Positions 8,355 through 17,175 of a stretch of DNA of 36,778 bases are shown here, in pieces. Each line of letters begins with the position of its first letter. The stretch's first letter is position 1. Below the pieces are notes generated by a model. The model saw only the letters and a program-made list of their open reading frames with translations, searched no databases and was not told where the DNA came from. The translations under genes were made by a program, and so were the position numbers. The stretch is from JANMZR01 sp031383555 (lineage in GTDB: Bacteria > Bacteroidota > Bacteroidia > Cytophagales > Spirosomataceae): contig JANMZR010000035.1 of the NCBI GenBank assembly GCA_031383555.1, positions 1 through 36,778 on the forward strand. The letters run 5' to 3'.

Positions 8355-9155
8355 TTATATTTTTGACATTATATTTTTTTCAATACTAATTCCATGGTAT
8401 TTATTCAATTCGTTTTGTATAATATCCCATGTTTTCTCTTTCAATTCGTCCAAATTTGAAGTTTTTAGACCGATGGTTGAAATAGGCTCGTGCACAATAG
8501 CTCGAATGGGTAACCAACTCAAAATCAATTGCTCATCCCATAATATTTGATGGTTATTGAGCAAAGTTATGGGTACAATTGGCACTTGGTTTTGTATAGC
8601 CATTAAAAAAGCACCATCTTTAAAAGGCTTTGCCATATGGGGTGGGTTTCGAGTCACTATTCCTCCCTCAACAAACATCATCATACTTCTACCTTTTTGT
8701 AAAGCCCTAGTAGCTCTTGTCATAGATTTTGAACGACTTTCCTTTTCGCTGCGATCTACTTGGATATGCAGTTTCGTGAAAACATAGCCCAAAAGTGGGA
8801 TTTTTTTAACAGAAGCTTTGCCAACAAAAGCATAATAATTATCAATTATAAGCCCCATACTTGCAATGTCCCAATAAGAAAAATGATTGGATGCAAATAC
8901 ATAATTGCCGTTTTTCTCAGGTATAAAATCATACCTAACTTTTAGCGGCATGGCTATTAAAAACAACAACCACTTTCCCCAAATTCGCAATAATTGATGT
9001 GAATACCTTTTCCATTCTGGTTTTTGCAAGAAAATAAAATGAAATGGAAAGTGCACCAAAAATATTAATATAAACCAAAAAAAGGCCCAAATTGTATATA
9101 ATATTCCTAAAAATTTAAGGAAAAAAGGCCGTGAATTATAATTTGAATAACTCAT
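8355..9155 (-). CDS. plsC: 1-acyl-sn-glycerol-3-phosphate acyltransferase family protein
   Basis: This 266-residue membrane-associated acyltransferase is of the PlsC/LPLAT family. Such enzymes transfer an acyl chain to lysophosphatidic acid or a related lysolipid during phospholipid synthesis. The HX4D catalytic motif is present at His91-Asp96 (NHFSYWD). Motif II-like residues lie near Arg135, motif III reads FVEGG (161-165) where FPEGT is usual, and VPIVP (191-195) is motif IV. The N-terminus carries a long hydrophobic anchor (about 13-43). The gene overlaps the upstream ABC ATPase gene by 4 bases, indicating translational coupling. That links lipid acylation with the Mla-type transporter. 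The exact acceptor is not certain, and a lysolipid acyltransferase other than PlsC proper is possible. Confidence 0.85.
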   Translation of the reverse strand: MSYSNYNSRPFFLKFLGILYTIWAFFWFILIFLVHFPFHFIFLQKPEWKRYSHQLLRIWGKWLLFLIAMPLKVRYDFIPEKNGNYVFASNHFSYWDIASMGLIIDNYYAFVGKASVKKIPLLGYVFTKLHIQVDRSEKESRSKSMTRATRALQKGRSMMMFVEGGIVTRNPPHMAKPFKDGAFLMAIQNQVPIVPITLLNNHQILWDEQLILSWLPIRAIVHEPISTIGLKTSNLDELKEKTWDIIQNELNKYHGISIEKNIMSKI

Positions 9156-9898
9156 ACATTCATTTCCCTCAATAACTTATTTGAAAACATAAATTCCTTT
9201 AATTCAGGTACTTTCACTCTTCTAATTGTATCCATATTACCCTCCCAAAGCTTATTTCCTTGGTATAAAAACATTATGGACTCGCCAATTTCCAAAACTG
9301 AATTCATATCGTGAGTAATTACGACAGTGGTTATCTGAAACTCATCGGTAATTTCTTTTATCAAGTTATCGATTTTTATTGAGGTAAGCGGGTCAAGCCC
9401 GGAGTTGGGTTCATCACAAAATAAATATTTGGGGTTCATTACAATGGCACGGGCAATTCCTACTCGCTTTTTCATACCTCCACTTATTTCTGATGGCATT
9501 AGATTTGCCGCCTGTTCAAGCCCAACCCTTTGTAGGCAAAAATGAACACGATCTTGCTTTTCCTCAACAGTCATTTCTGTTAACATTTCAAGTGGAAAAC
9601 GCACATTATCGGCTACAGTTTTAGAATCAAACAACGCCCCACCTTGAAATAAAACTCCCATTTCACGCCTAATAGCCTTCTGGGTATCAATATCAGTATT
9701 TAAAAAATCACGACTATCATAAAGTACTTTGCCGCTTTCAGGCTTTATTAGGCCCAACATACATTTCAGCAAAACTGACTTGCCAGTGCCTGATCCACCA
9801 ATTATCAAGCTTGTGTTACCTGGCTTAAATTCGCCACTGATGTCAATCAGAACGTCTTTCCCATTAAACGATTTGCTAATATTTTGGATTTGAATCAT
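9152..9898 (-). CDS. mlaF: Mla/MCE-type ABC transporter ATP-binding protein
   Basis: This 248-residue ATPase powers an MCE-family lipid transporter at the inner membrane. The Walker A loop is GGSGTGKS (34-41). The Q-loop region reads LFQGGALFDS (83-92), where GALFDS is characteristic of the MlaF/Ttg2A subfamily. The signature is ISGGMKKRVG (138-147), and the Walker B region contains FCDEPNSGLDP (160-170). The start ATG at 9898 gives the usual N-terminus. It pairs with the MlaE-like permease 104 bases upstream and overlaps plsC by 4 bases downstream. No MCE-domain (MlaD) gene is present in the window, so the substrate-binding partner must lie elsewhere. Confidence 0.92.
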   Translation of the reverse strand: MIQIQNISKSFNGKDVLIDISGEFKPGNTSLIIGGSGTGKSVLLKCMLGLIKPESGKVLYDSRDFLNTDIDTQKAIRREMGVLFQGGALFDSKTVADNVRFPLEMLTEMTVEEKQDRVHFCLQRVGLEQAANLMPSEISGGMKKRVGIARAIVMNPKYLFCDEPNSGLDPLTSIKIDNLIKEITDEFQITTVVITHDMNSVLEIGESIMFLYQGNKLWEGNMDTIRRVKVPELKEFMFSNKLLREMNV

Positions 9899-9929
9899 AG
9901 GTTAAGTCAATATATTTATTTGTAAAGTT

Positions 9930-9991
9930 TAAGTAGTCATAAGTCATCAATCAAATAGTCGTAAGATAAAAATTCAATACTTGACTTACGA
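9930..9991. repeat. Degenerate short repeats between mlaE-like and mlaF-like genes
   Basis: The 104-base spacer within this operon contains AGTCATAAGTC, AGTCGTAAG and GACTTACGA units. TCGTAAG (9959-9965) and CTTACGA (9985-9991) form a perfect 7-bp inverted pair. The units look like decayed copies of a short motif. No promoter consensus is clear. Confidence 0.4.
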
Positions 9992-10002
9992 ATTTAAAAC
10001 AA

Positions 10003-10731
10003 TTATAAAAGCAATTGCGCCAACAGATAGTCAGCTATTAATACTGAAATACAGCTACTTGTTACAGCATTTGTGCTAGAAATACCCACTTCTAAGGCAC
10101 CACCTTGTGTATAATATCCTTTAAAGGCCGAAATTGTAGATATTAAAAAAGCAAACACAACTGATTTTATCAACGCAAAAGGAATATTAAAAGGATTAAA
10201 ATCGGATCTAATTCCATAAATATATTCTTGCGGGGTAATATTTCCAGTCAATGTTCCTGCCAAATAGCCTCCATAAATTGATAGAAAGCCTGCTAGAATT
10301 ACGAGCATAGGAAACATAATTATAGAAGCAATAATTTTTGGTAAAACTAAATAAGAAATTGAATTAATACCCATCACTTCTAAAGCATCAATTTGCTCAC
10401 TAATTCGCATAGTTCCTAAGCCGCCAGCAATATTAGAACCCACCTTACCTGATAAAACCACACAAGTAATAGTCGGTGCCAATTCGAGTAGTGTCATATC
10501 TCTAACTATCAGACCTATAGTGTATTTAGGCACCAATGGACTTACCAAATTATAGGCAGTTTGAATACAGGTTACTGCTCCAATAAATGAAGAAACTATA
10601 CTTACAATTATAATTGAGTTTACTCCAATTTCCTTGGCCTCATCAAATATTAAATTGATATATGTTTTAAATTTCTCCCTATTTCTTAAAAGATTTCCTA
10701 AAAAAATAAAATACCTCCCTAAATTTGACAT
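10003..10731 (-). CDS. mlaE: MlaE-family ABC transporter permease
   Basis: This 242-residue integral membrane protein of the MlaE family forms the membrane channel of an MCE-type lipid transporter. Several transmembrane helices are evident (about 37-60, 80-95, 126-155, 190-212 and the C-terminus). The family signature is strong: GKVGSNIAGGLGTMRISEQI (95-114) followed by DALEVMGINSISYLVLPKII. It starts the minus-strand run mlaE, mlaF, plsC, gatC. It is divergent from the SDR gene, with a 98-base gap that should hold both promoters. In proteobacteria this transporter maintains outer-membrane lipid asymmetry. The direction of transport and substrate here are inference. Confidence 0.92.
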   Translation of the reverse strand: MSNLGRYFIFLGNLLRNREKFKTYINLIFDEAKEIGVNSIIIVSIVSSFIGAVTCIQTAYNLVSPLVPKYTIGLIVRDMTLLELAPTITCVVLSGKVGSNIAGGLGTMRISEQIDALEVMGINSISYLVLPKIIASIIMFPMLVILAGFLSIYGGYLAGTLTGNITPQEYIYGIRSDFNPFNIPFALIKSVVFAFLISTISAFKGYYTQGGALEVGISSTNAVTSSCISVLIADYLLAQLLL

Positions 10732-10829
10732 AGATTTAATCTTCTTTTCCCTTTTTTAATAAATTCTTAGTACAATATATTATTAAATAATTCAAATTAC
10801 ACAATAGAAATAACAATTCAACAAAGATA

Positions 10830-11543
10830 ATGAACAAATTGATAGTTGTAAGCGGTGGCACCGAAGGTATTGGATTAGCAATTGTAGAAAAATTTATGCA
10901 GAATGGCTTCGATGCAGCCATCACTGCCAGAAATTTAATTAAGTTAGAAAACACAAAATTGTCATTAGAAGCAACTTTTTTAGGCCAAAAAGTGTATATT
11001 TTTCAAGCCGACCTTTCAATAAAAGAGGATTGTGAAGCTTTTATTAATAATGTTTCAAGTTTCAAAAAAGAAATAACAGTATTGGTAAACAATGCCGGCA
11101 TTTATATTCCGGGTCAGGTACATACCGAAGCGGAAGGTCAATTAGAAACAATGCTCAACACTAATTTGTACAGTGCCTATCACTTGACCAGAGGGTTTAT
11201 AGGCCAAATGATTAGCAATAAAAAAGGTCATATTTTCAATATATGTAGTATCGCAAGTATTATTCCTTATCCAAATGGCGGCTCATACAGTATTTCAAAA
11301 TACGCAATGTATGGCATGACAAAAGTGTTGCGAGAAGAGTTAAAACCTTTAGGAATTAAAGTAACAGCCGTTTTGCCTGGCGCAACGTTAACCTCCAGTT
11401 GGGGTGATTTTGCAAATTCTTTACCACCAGATAGACTTATGGATCCTGCAGATGTAGCCGAAATGGTGTATTCAACTTATTCATTATCAGCTAGATCGGT
11501 TGTTGAAGATATAGTGATTAGGCCGCAGTTGGGGGATCTTTGA
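10830..11543 (+). CDS. Short-chain dehydrogenase/reductase (SDR)
   Basis: This 237-residue classical SDR is an NAD(P)-dependent oxidoreductase. The cofactor-binding glycine motif reads GGTEGIG (9-15). NNAG (87-90) is intact. The catalytic residues are Ser140, Tyr153 and Lys157 in YSISK. Arg34 after the second beta strand (ITARN) suggests a preference for NADP. The protein ends within an ordinary SDR C-terminus. Substrate cannot be deduced. The gene stands alone on the plus strand between the Mla operon and the flippase gene. Its neighbours do not clarify its role. Confidence 0.9.
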   Translation: MNKLIVVSGGTEGIGLAIVEKFMQNGFDAAITARNLIKLENTKLSLEATFLGQKVYIFQADLSIKEDCEAFINNVSSFKKEITVLVNNAGIYIPGQVHTEAEGQLETMLNTNLYSAYHLTRGFIGQMISNKKGHIFNICSIASIIPYPNGGSYSISKYAMYGMTKVLREELKPLGIKVTAVLPGATLTSSWGDFANSLPPDRLMDPADVAEMVYSTYSLSARSVVEDIVIRPQLGDL

Positions 11544-11547
11544 AAAA

Positions 11548-11572
11548 AGTGATGAGTTATAAGTGATGAGTT
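11548..11572. repeat. Short direct repeat AGTGATGAGTT
   Basis: AGTGATGAGTT occurs at 11548-11558 and again at 11562-11572, a 14-base period, just after the SDR stop codon and before the convergent flippase gene. It resembles the repeat type seen at 9930-9991. Confidence 0.45.
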
Positions 11573-11649
11573 GTGAAAAATAAGATTTTTGCATTTAGGC
11601 TAGTCGACATTTGTAATGTCATCTTCAGATAAAAACGGATTTACAATCC

Positions 11650-13185
11650 TCAAATTCCAAACTTTTCTCGAAGCCTTTTTGATAGGATTCGGTCTCTTTC
11701 AACAACAACAATTATTAATAGAAATAGAATAAAAATAACTGAATGGAAACCAAATGCTAACCAAATATTGTTGATTTTTATAAAAGAATTCAGCCAAATC
11801 AATAAAGTAGAACCAGACAAATATCCCAAAATTGATTTCAAATTATATGGCACTGGAAAATGTTTATCGCCCAACCAATAACAAAGTGCAGTCATCACAA
11901 AACAAGATATCATGAATGCCCAAGCACAACCCATATAGCCTATTTTGGGAATTAATATATAGTTTAAAATAATATTGATTCCTGCTCCAGAAAGTGTGAT
12001 AAAAGTACCATATTTTGTTTTATCAGTTAGTTTAAACCAAACTGCTAAGTTATAATAAATACCTAAAAATAAGTTTCCTAGCAATAATAAAGGCACAATA
12101 CCAAGTCCTGTTCTATAAATCTCTCTTTTAATAAACAATTGACCTAATACATCCAAATTAAAGCAGATTGCCACCCATAAAATACAACAAAATATGGTAA
12201 ACCATTTTGTCACTTCTGCAAAAACAGTTGGCGCATTTTTATCTTCAGCTTTTGAAAAAAAGAAAGGATCAGCAGCAAAACGGAATGATTGCGTAGCTAA
12301 AGCAATTAATATAGATAGTTTATAGCAACTGCCATAAATACCAATTATGGCATCGTTATTCTCAATATTTAACCCATCATAAAAGCCCAAAGGAAGGTAA
12401 CTATAAAGCATTTGACGATCAATCTGTTGGTTTACCATACCTGCCAAGCCCAATATAAGCAATGGATAACTATAGTTCCACATTTTCAAAAAATCAACCT
12501 TATTGTATTCAAATTTGAATTTCGTTACCAGTTCATCCCATAGTGTTGGAATATATATTAGGTTACCAATCAAATTGGCCAAAACTATATAACCTACACC
12601 TAAAGTTGGATGATAAATAATTAAAATTAAAGGTTTTAAATTAGGTAGCATTTCACCCAAATATATTTTTCTACAAAACCATAGAAAGAAAACATTCAGA
12701 AAAACATTAATAAAAACACTTCCCAATCTAATAGCAACATATTTTTTAGCCTTATTTTCAAGGCGCAATCTTGCGAAAGGAATAGCTACAATGGCGTCTA
12801 AAGCTAATATTATTGCAAACCAGTAAACAAGTTGAATTTGCTCAACGCTCCCGTCAACCCATTTTAATATTGTACTAGAAAAAACAACAATTAATAGCGA
12901 CAAACCTAAGCTTGAAATCAATAGAGCAGTTTGTGATTGGTTATAAGTTTTGATCAGATTTTCATTGGAGTTGGATGCAAACCTAAAAAAGGTAGTTTCC
13001 ATACCATATGTATAGATTACATTTAAAAAAGTGGCATAAGAAAAGAGCATAATCGTGATAGACTGCTCTTCAGGCGCAAATACACTCGTATGCAAGGCAA
13101 CTAATAAAAAATTAATCGAGCGACCCAAAATGGAATTCAAACCATAAATGGCAGAGTCACTGGCTAATTTTTTAAGAAAACTCAT
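11650..13185 (-). CDS. Polysaccharide/lipid-linked oligosaccharide flippase-like membrane protein
   Basis: This 511-residue multi-spanning membrane protein is of the polysaccharide-export (Wzx/MATE-like, MOP) type. Hydrophobic segments recur throughout, consistent with about 14 helices. The N-terminus (LASDSAIYGLNSILGRSINF, residues 7-26) is typical of O-antigen or exopolysaccharide flippases. It probably moves an undecaprenyl-linked glycan across the inner membrane. The nearby membrane glycosyltransferase (13866-15254) and gmd far downstream fit a surface-polysaccharide theme, but no complete cluster is present. It is on the minus strand, convergent with the SDR gene and divergent from the small barrel gene. 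Substrate is unknown. Confidence 0.85.
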   Translation of the reverse strand: MSFLKKLASDSAIYGLNSILGRSINFLLVALHTSVFAPEEQSITIMLFSYATFLNVIYTYGMETTFFRFASNSNENLIKTYNQSQTALLISSLGLSLLIVVFSSTILKWVDGSVEQIQLVYWFAIILALDAIVAIPFARLRLENKAKKYVAIRLGSVFINVFLNVFFLWFCRKIYLGEMLPNLKPLILIIYHPTLGVGYIVLANLIGNLIYIPTLWDELVTKFKFEYNKVDFLKMWNYSYPLLILGLAGMVNQQIDRQMLYSYLPLGFYDGLNIENNDAIIGIYGSCYKLSILIALATQSFRFAADPFFFSKAEDKNAPTVFAEVTKWFTIFCCILWVAICFNLDVLGQLFIKREIYRTGLGIVPLLLLGNLFLGIYYNLAVWFKLTDKTKYGTFITLSGAGINIILNYILIPKIGYMGCAWAFMISCFVMTALCYWLGDKHFPVPYNLKSILGYLSGSTLLIWLNSFIKINNIWLAFGFHSVIFILFLLIIVVVERDRILSKRLREKFGI

Positions 13186-13423
13186 ATTATTTTTTAAGTT
13201 TTGGGGACAAATTTGTTAAATTTCAGAAGGATAACTCAATCCCAAAACTAAAAAATAATTGAAAGCCGACCAAGCTTTTTAAAATTATGAAATTGTACAA
13301 TAAAATTATAATTATATTGGATAGGTCAATAATAAATCCAAATTTAAAGGGAATTTTGGTATAAAATTATTTTTATCGCAAAGATGGCAGTATTTTTATC
13401 TTCAGTTTCCAAAACCAAATAAA

Positions 13424-13873
13424 ATGTTCAGAAAAATCATATTAGTACTTTTTATATTTATTTTTGTTCAGAAGGCTCATTCTCAAACAGTTACTTTTTA
13501 TCCTTGGCAGTCATTACTGGAGGTAAGCAGCAATCCCCAAAAAAGTTTATGGCTACAATTACGAATTCAGGGCAATTCAGTTTTTTCGTCTATGAACACT
13601 GAAATCGCCCCAATGATTACTTTCAAAAAGAACCCTAAGTCGGTATTTTATTTTGGGCCGGGGGTTCAATTTAACATTCTAAACGAGCTTAACGATAAGA
13701 AAATATTGAATGGCTATTTCCTAAATATTGGCACAAGAATTTATCCTTTTGAAAAAACAAAAAATGTTGGAATTGCCTTTGAATTATCTCCGTACGCTAA
13801 TCAAGATTTCGATATTGGCACTTGGCGTTATTTATTCGGAGTTAGTTATTCCTTTGGAAAAAAGACTAATTAG
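13424..13873 (+). CDS. Small exported beta-barrel-like protein, function unknown
   Basis: This 149-residue protein has a clear signal peptide (residues 1-20, ending AHS before Gln21). The mature part is a series of short amphipathic strands rich in aromatic residues (VFYFGPGVQFNI, GYFLNIGTRIYPF, YLFGVSYSFG). That pattern suggests a small outer-membrane beta-barrel of 6-8 strands. I do not recognise a named family. The final codons overlap the convergent glycosyltransferase gene by 8 bases. The 238 bases upstream separate it from the divergent flippase gene and contain no other gene I can see. Confidence 0.7.
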   Translation: MFRKIILVLFIFIFVQKAHSQTVTFYPWQSLLEVSSNPQKSLWLQLRIQGNSVFSSMNTEIAPMITFKKNPKSVFYFGPGVQFNILNELNDKKILNGYFLNIGTRIYPFEKTKNVGIAFELSPYANQDFDIGTWRYLFGVSYSFGKKTN

Positions 13874-15254
13874 CCACTAATTTAATACTTTTTCTATTTT
13901 CTATTTTTCCCAATATTAGCTTTGTAATTTCGAATAACTCAACAAACAAATATAAAATTGTAAATAAATAAAGGCAAGCTATGAATGTTGTCTTGAAAAA
14001 AAATAGATCATAAATGCCCAAATTGAAATAACGATGAATATATTCCAAACTTAAAAAATGCGCTAAACTTCCAGTAATGTATGGTATAAATTTTTTGTAC
14101 AAAATAGCATAACTCACCAAAAATATAAAAGCTGGATGTGAATACCTTTCATGCATTTGGGTATTAAAGAAGAAGAATATCAATGGTATAAGTGAAGCTG
14201 ATATCAAGGCTTTTTCTAAAGAAAATTGCAATTTTATTTTATTGAAAATCAATAAAAAGTAGGTTTTTGCAAAATGAAATAAAGCAAAAAAACTAGATAC
14301 GCAGAACAAAATAAATCCCCATCTGTTCATAGTTATTCCCCAAATTTTCTCAGCATCTGGCGTTATTGAAGCCGTATAAACATTGAAATTTTTTACTAAA
14401 AACCAAAAATTAAACGCTCCATAGGATACAAAAGGGTATTTGCCAAAAGAATTTTTAACAACAAATTTGAGCAAAGCAAGGTCATGAACTTTATAAAAAG
14501 GGTAAATGATAATTAACTCAATGAAAATTAAGATTATTGACGTTCCAATAATTTTTTTAAGGTTGAAGTTTTCAATAACAAACTTCAAATTTAGCATTCC
14601 AATAATTGGAAGAAAAATAGCCGCTTGCAGTTTTAAATTTAGGGCTAATAAAAATAAAATACATGACCACGAAAAATAGCCAAAATAGCCCAATAAAAAT
14701 GAACCAAATACAAAGCAAACCACCATTCCGTCAATTTGCCCCCAAAATAAAGTATTGTACAAAACCATGATATTCAGCACATAAAAAAGTGCCCAACCAA
14801 AAGATTTTAAAGGATTTTTGAAATATTTATTGATTAACAAATACAAAAAATAGCCAGTGGCCATATCAAAAATTAAGGTGAAAGCCGAAAGATATTTTAA
14901 GTTTTTCATTATCAAAAAATCAGAACCTAAAAGCTTAGCATAAGTCGCTAAAGCATAGGTATATAGCGGCAAATAGTCAATTCCATATCGGTAAATTTTG
15001 CCGTGACCTTCTTTTAAAGCATATTGAGCCCATTTACCAAAAACAATAGCATCAGTATGAAAGCCTTCAGTTGGCATAATTAAAAACAACAGAAAATAGG
15101 CTAAAGCAAATAATCCTATAACTTTAAAATTAAAATAAACAAAATACTTTTGCATTGAACCTAAAATTGAACTTTTCGAATATTTTGACCAAAAAAATAA
15201 AGGCAAAATTAATAATATATTGGCCAAATACCATTTAATAATACTATGATGCAA
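13866..15254 (-). CDS. Multi-spanning GT-C-type glycosyltransferase (mannosyltransferase-like)
   Basis: This 462-residue polytopic membrane protein resembles GT-C enzymes that use polyprenyl-phosphate sugars. After the first helix it has FHTDAIVFGKWA with Asp68, in the position of the acidic catalytic residue of the first external loop. KIYRYGIDYLPLYTY (86-100) and MHERYSHPAF (367-376) resemble Gpi18-like mannosyltransferases. About ten or more helices are predicted by eye. The listed start is TTG at 15254; the first ATG in frame is at 15155 (Met34). The extra 33 residues contain a plausible hydrophobic helix, so both starts remain possible. The gene is convergent with and overlaps the small barrel gene by 8 bases. 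Acceptor and sugar are unknown. Confidence 0.75.
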   Translation of the reverse strand: MHHSIIKWYLANILLILPLFFWSKYSKSSILGSMQKYFVYFNFKVIGLFALAYFLLFLIMPTEGFHTDAIVFGKWAQYALKEGHGKIYRYGIDYLPLYTYALATYAKLLGSDFLIMKNLKYLSAFTLIFDMATGYFLYLLINKYFKNPLKSFGWALFYVLNIMVLYNTLFWGQIDGMVVCFVFGSFLLGYFGYFSWSCILFLLALNLKLQAAIFLPIIGMLNLKFVIENFNLKKIIGTSIILIFIELIIIYPFYKVHDLALLKFVVKNSFGKYPFVSYGAFNFWFLVKNFNVYTASITPDAEKIWGITMNRWGFILFCVSSFFALFHFAKTYFLLIFNKIKLQFSLEKALISASLIPLIFFFFNTQMHERYSHPAFIFLVSYAILYKKFIPYITGSLAHFLSLEYIHRYFNLGIYDLFFFKTTFIACLYLFTILYLFVELFEITKLILGKIENRKSIKLVAN

Positions 15255-15313
15255 CTATTTTATGAAAAAATAATTTTGTAATCATAAATAGTTAAGAAAA
15301 CAATTGCTAAAAC

Positions 15314-15345
15314 TTTTGTACACTTAAATATTTTCCGTAAATTTG
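15314..15345 (+). promoter_or_regulatory. Bacteroidota-type promoter for rplS
   Basis: TTTTG (15314-15318) and TAAATTTG (15338-15345) are separated by 19 bases. This matches the Bacteroidota primary-sigma consensus TTTG, 19 or so bases, TAnnTTTG. It lies 38 bases before the rplS ATG. It is the best-matching promoter in the window. Confidence 0.8.
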
Positions 15346-15383
15346 CACCTCGATTTCGAATAACAACAACAAAATATAAAATA

Positions 15384-15740
15384 ATGAGCGAGTTAATTAA
15401 ATTGGTTGAGGCTGAGAGCGCTGGTCGCCGTGCCGATCACCCAGAGTTCAAATCGGGTGATACTATCAATGTATATGTAAAAATTCGTGAAGGAAATAAA
15501 GAGCGTATTCAGGTATTCCAAGGAACTGTAATTCAACGCCGTAACCCATCTAGCAATGGCGAAACCTTCACAGTTCGTAAGGTTTCAAATGGCATTGGTG
15601 TTGAGCGTATTTTCCCTATACTTTCTCCAAATATTGATAAAATTGAAGTACTACGGAAAGGTAAAGTACGTCGTGCACGTTTGTTTTACTTACGTGGTAA
15701 GCAAGGTAAAGCAGCTCGTATTAAGGAGTTGAAGAAATAA
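15384..15740 (+). CDS. rplS: 50S ribosomal protein L19
   Basis: L19 sits at the interface of the 30S and 50S ribosomal subunits. The 118 residues are the expected length. Conserved stretches include FKSGDTINVYVKIREGNKER (22-41), the FQGTVIQRRN segment, GIGVERIFP and the basic C-terminus KVRRARLFYLRGKQGKAARI (94-113). The gene is monocistronic by appearance, with its own promoter at 15314-15345 and a terminator at 15768-15797. Its usual bacterial neighbours trmD and rimM are not adjacent here. Confidence 0.98.
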   Translation: MSELIKLVEAESAGRRADHPEFKSGDTINVYVKIREGNKERIQVFQGTVIQRRNPSSNGETFTVRKVSNGIGVERIFPILSPNIDKIEVLRKGKVRRARLFYLRGKQGKAARIKELKK

Positions 15741-15767
15741 TTTTACCTTAAAAATTAAATTATTTAT

Positions 15768-15797
15768 AGCCAACTCCAAATGGGGTTGGCTTTTTTT
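15768..15797 (+). terminator. Rho-independent terminator after rplS
   Basis: AGCCAACTCC pairs with GGGGTTGGCT around a short loop and is followed by seven T residues. It starts 28 bases after the rplS stop codon. Confidence 0.88.
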
Positions 15798-15882
15798 ATT
15801 CAATTGCTGTTTTTATTCTTATTTTAATTGCTGTTTCAAATATATAAATTTTACTAAAATCCAGATTTAGACAAATTATAAA

Positions 15883-16689
15883 ATGAAATTTTCAAAATAC
15901 CAAGGTACTGGCAACGATTTCATTATGGTCGACGACCGTGCTTTTGAGTTCTTTCAGGCTTATAATGAAAATAGCAATTTGGAAACACAAAATAGTATTT
16001 CCAAATATATTGAATCGCTATGCCACCGTCGATTTGGGATTGGAGCCGACGGCCTTATTTTATTGCAAAATGCAGAAGGTTATGATTTCACAATGGTATA
16101 TTACAATGCCGATGGCACAGAAGGCAGCATGTGTGGCAACGGTGGCAGGTGTATTGTTCGTTTTGCACATGACTTAGGTATAATCGGTGAGTCGGCCAAG
16201 TTTATAGCTGTTGATGGCGAACATTTAGCCTCAGTTTGCGATGAAGATATTTTTCTAAAAATGGGTGATGTAGCTGAAGTTGAGCAATATACTGATTATG
16301 ATTTCGCCAACACTGGTTCACCACATTACATAAAATACACCTATTCTTTGGATGAAGATGATGTATATGAATTAGGAAATAAAATACGCTATTCGCCAGA
16401 ATGGGATGCAAAGGGTGGCACAAATGTGAACTTTGTACAGTTGAATGACGCCCAAACTATTGCTGTGCGCACCTACGAGCGTGGCGTGGAAGATGAAACC
16501 TATTCATGTGGTACCGGGGTAACAGCTTGCGCTCTTTCGGCTAATTTAAAACATGGTATGGAGTCGCCAATAAACATTAAAACTTTAGGAGGCCAACTCC
16601 AAGTTTCTTTTCAAAAGGACATATATAACTCATTTACAGATATTTACCTTATTGGGCCGGCAGTAAAAGTATTTAATGGGGAATTTTAA
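15883..16689 (+). CDS. dapF: Diaminopimelate epimerase
   Basis: DapF interconverts LL- and meso-diaminopimelate in lysine and peptidoglycan precursor synthesis. The 268 residues are normal length. The two catalytic cysteines are present: Cys84 in GSMCGNGGRC (81-90) and Cys209 in SCGTGVTAC (208-216). The N-terminus has the typical KYQGTGNDFI (5-14). YERGVEDET (198-206) is the conserved substrate-contacting stretch with Glu200 and Arg201. The ATG at 15883 is clear. The GNAT gene begins 15 bases after the stop and is probably co-transcribed. The preceding rplS terminator separates it from the ribosomal protein gene. Confidence 0.97.
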   Translation: MKFSKYQGTGNDFIMVDDRAFEFFQAYNENSNLETQNSISKYIESLCHRRFGIGADGLILLQNAEGYDFTMVYYNADGTEGSMCGNGGRCIVRFAHDLGIIGESAKFIAVDGEHLASVCDEDIFLKMGDVAEVEQYTDYDFANTGSPHYIKYTYSLDEDDVYELGNKIRYSPEWDAKGGTNVNFVQLNDAQTIAVRTYERGVEDETYSCGTGVTACALSANLKHGMESPINIKTLGGQLQVSFQKDIYNSFTDIYLIGPAVKVFNGEF

Positions 16690-16704
16690 TTTTAACTGAT
16701 TAAG

Positions 16705-17160
16705 ATGGAGTTTATATCAGAAAATTATGTGGGATTTAGCATTTCAACTAATAAATCAAAATTAGATATTCCGTTCATCCACAAATATTTAAGTGAGAAA
16801 TCCTATTGGGCCAAAAATATACCATTAGAGCTTATCTATCAATCCATTGAAAATTCCTTAAACTTTGGTATTTATTATGAAAATATTCAGATTGACTTTG
16901 CAAGAATAATTTCGGATTACACCACTTTTGCCTATTTATGTGATGTATTTATTTTGTCTGATTACCAAGGTAAAGGCCTCTCTCAATGGCTATTAGACAC
17001 AATTAACAAGCACCCAAATTTACAAAACCTGAGACGATGGATGCTTATGACATTGGATGCACAAGAAGTTTACAAAAAAAATGGTTGGCAAATTGCACAA
17101 TATCCAGAAAGAGTAATGGAAAAGTATCACCCTAATATTTATCAAAATCCTTCTATATAA
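16705..17160 (+). CDS. GNAT-family N-acetyltransferase
   Basis: This 151-residue protein is of the Gcn5-related N-acetyltransferase superfamily. Motif A is visible as DVFILSDYQGKGLSQWLLD (80-98), where QGKGLS (88-93) is the acetyl-CoA pyrophosphate-binding loop. RRWMLMTLDAQEVYKKNGW (110-128) is motif B with the closing helix. Substrate is unknown; both small amines and protein termini are possible. It is 15 bases downstream of dapF on the same strand and likely shares its transcript. A hairpin at 17176-17220 follows its stop codon. Confidence 0.9.
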   Translation: MEFISENYVGFSISTNKSKLDIPFIHKYLSEKSYWAKNIPLELIYQSIENSLNFGIYYENIQIDFARIISDYTTFAYLCDVFILSDYQGKGLSQWLLDTINKHPNLQNLRRWMLMTLDAQEVYKKNGWQIAQYPERVMEKYHPNIYQNPSI

Positions 17161-17175
17161 AAAATCCCAAAAATT

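Noticed and set aside
15153..15254. Shorter start for the membrane glycosyltransferase at the ATG 15155
   Set aside because: It was not chosen as the main call because the in-frame upstream segment contains a plausible membrane helix and begins with TTG, but it remains an acceptable alternative.
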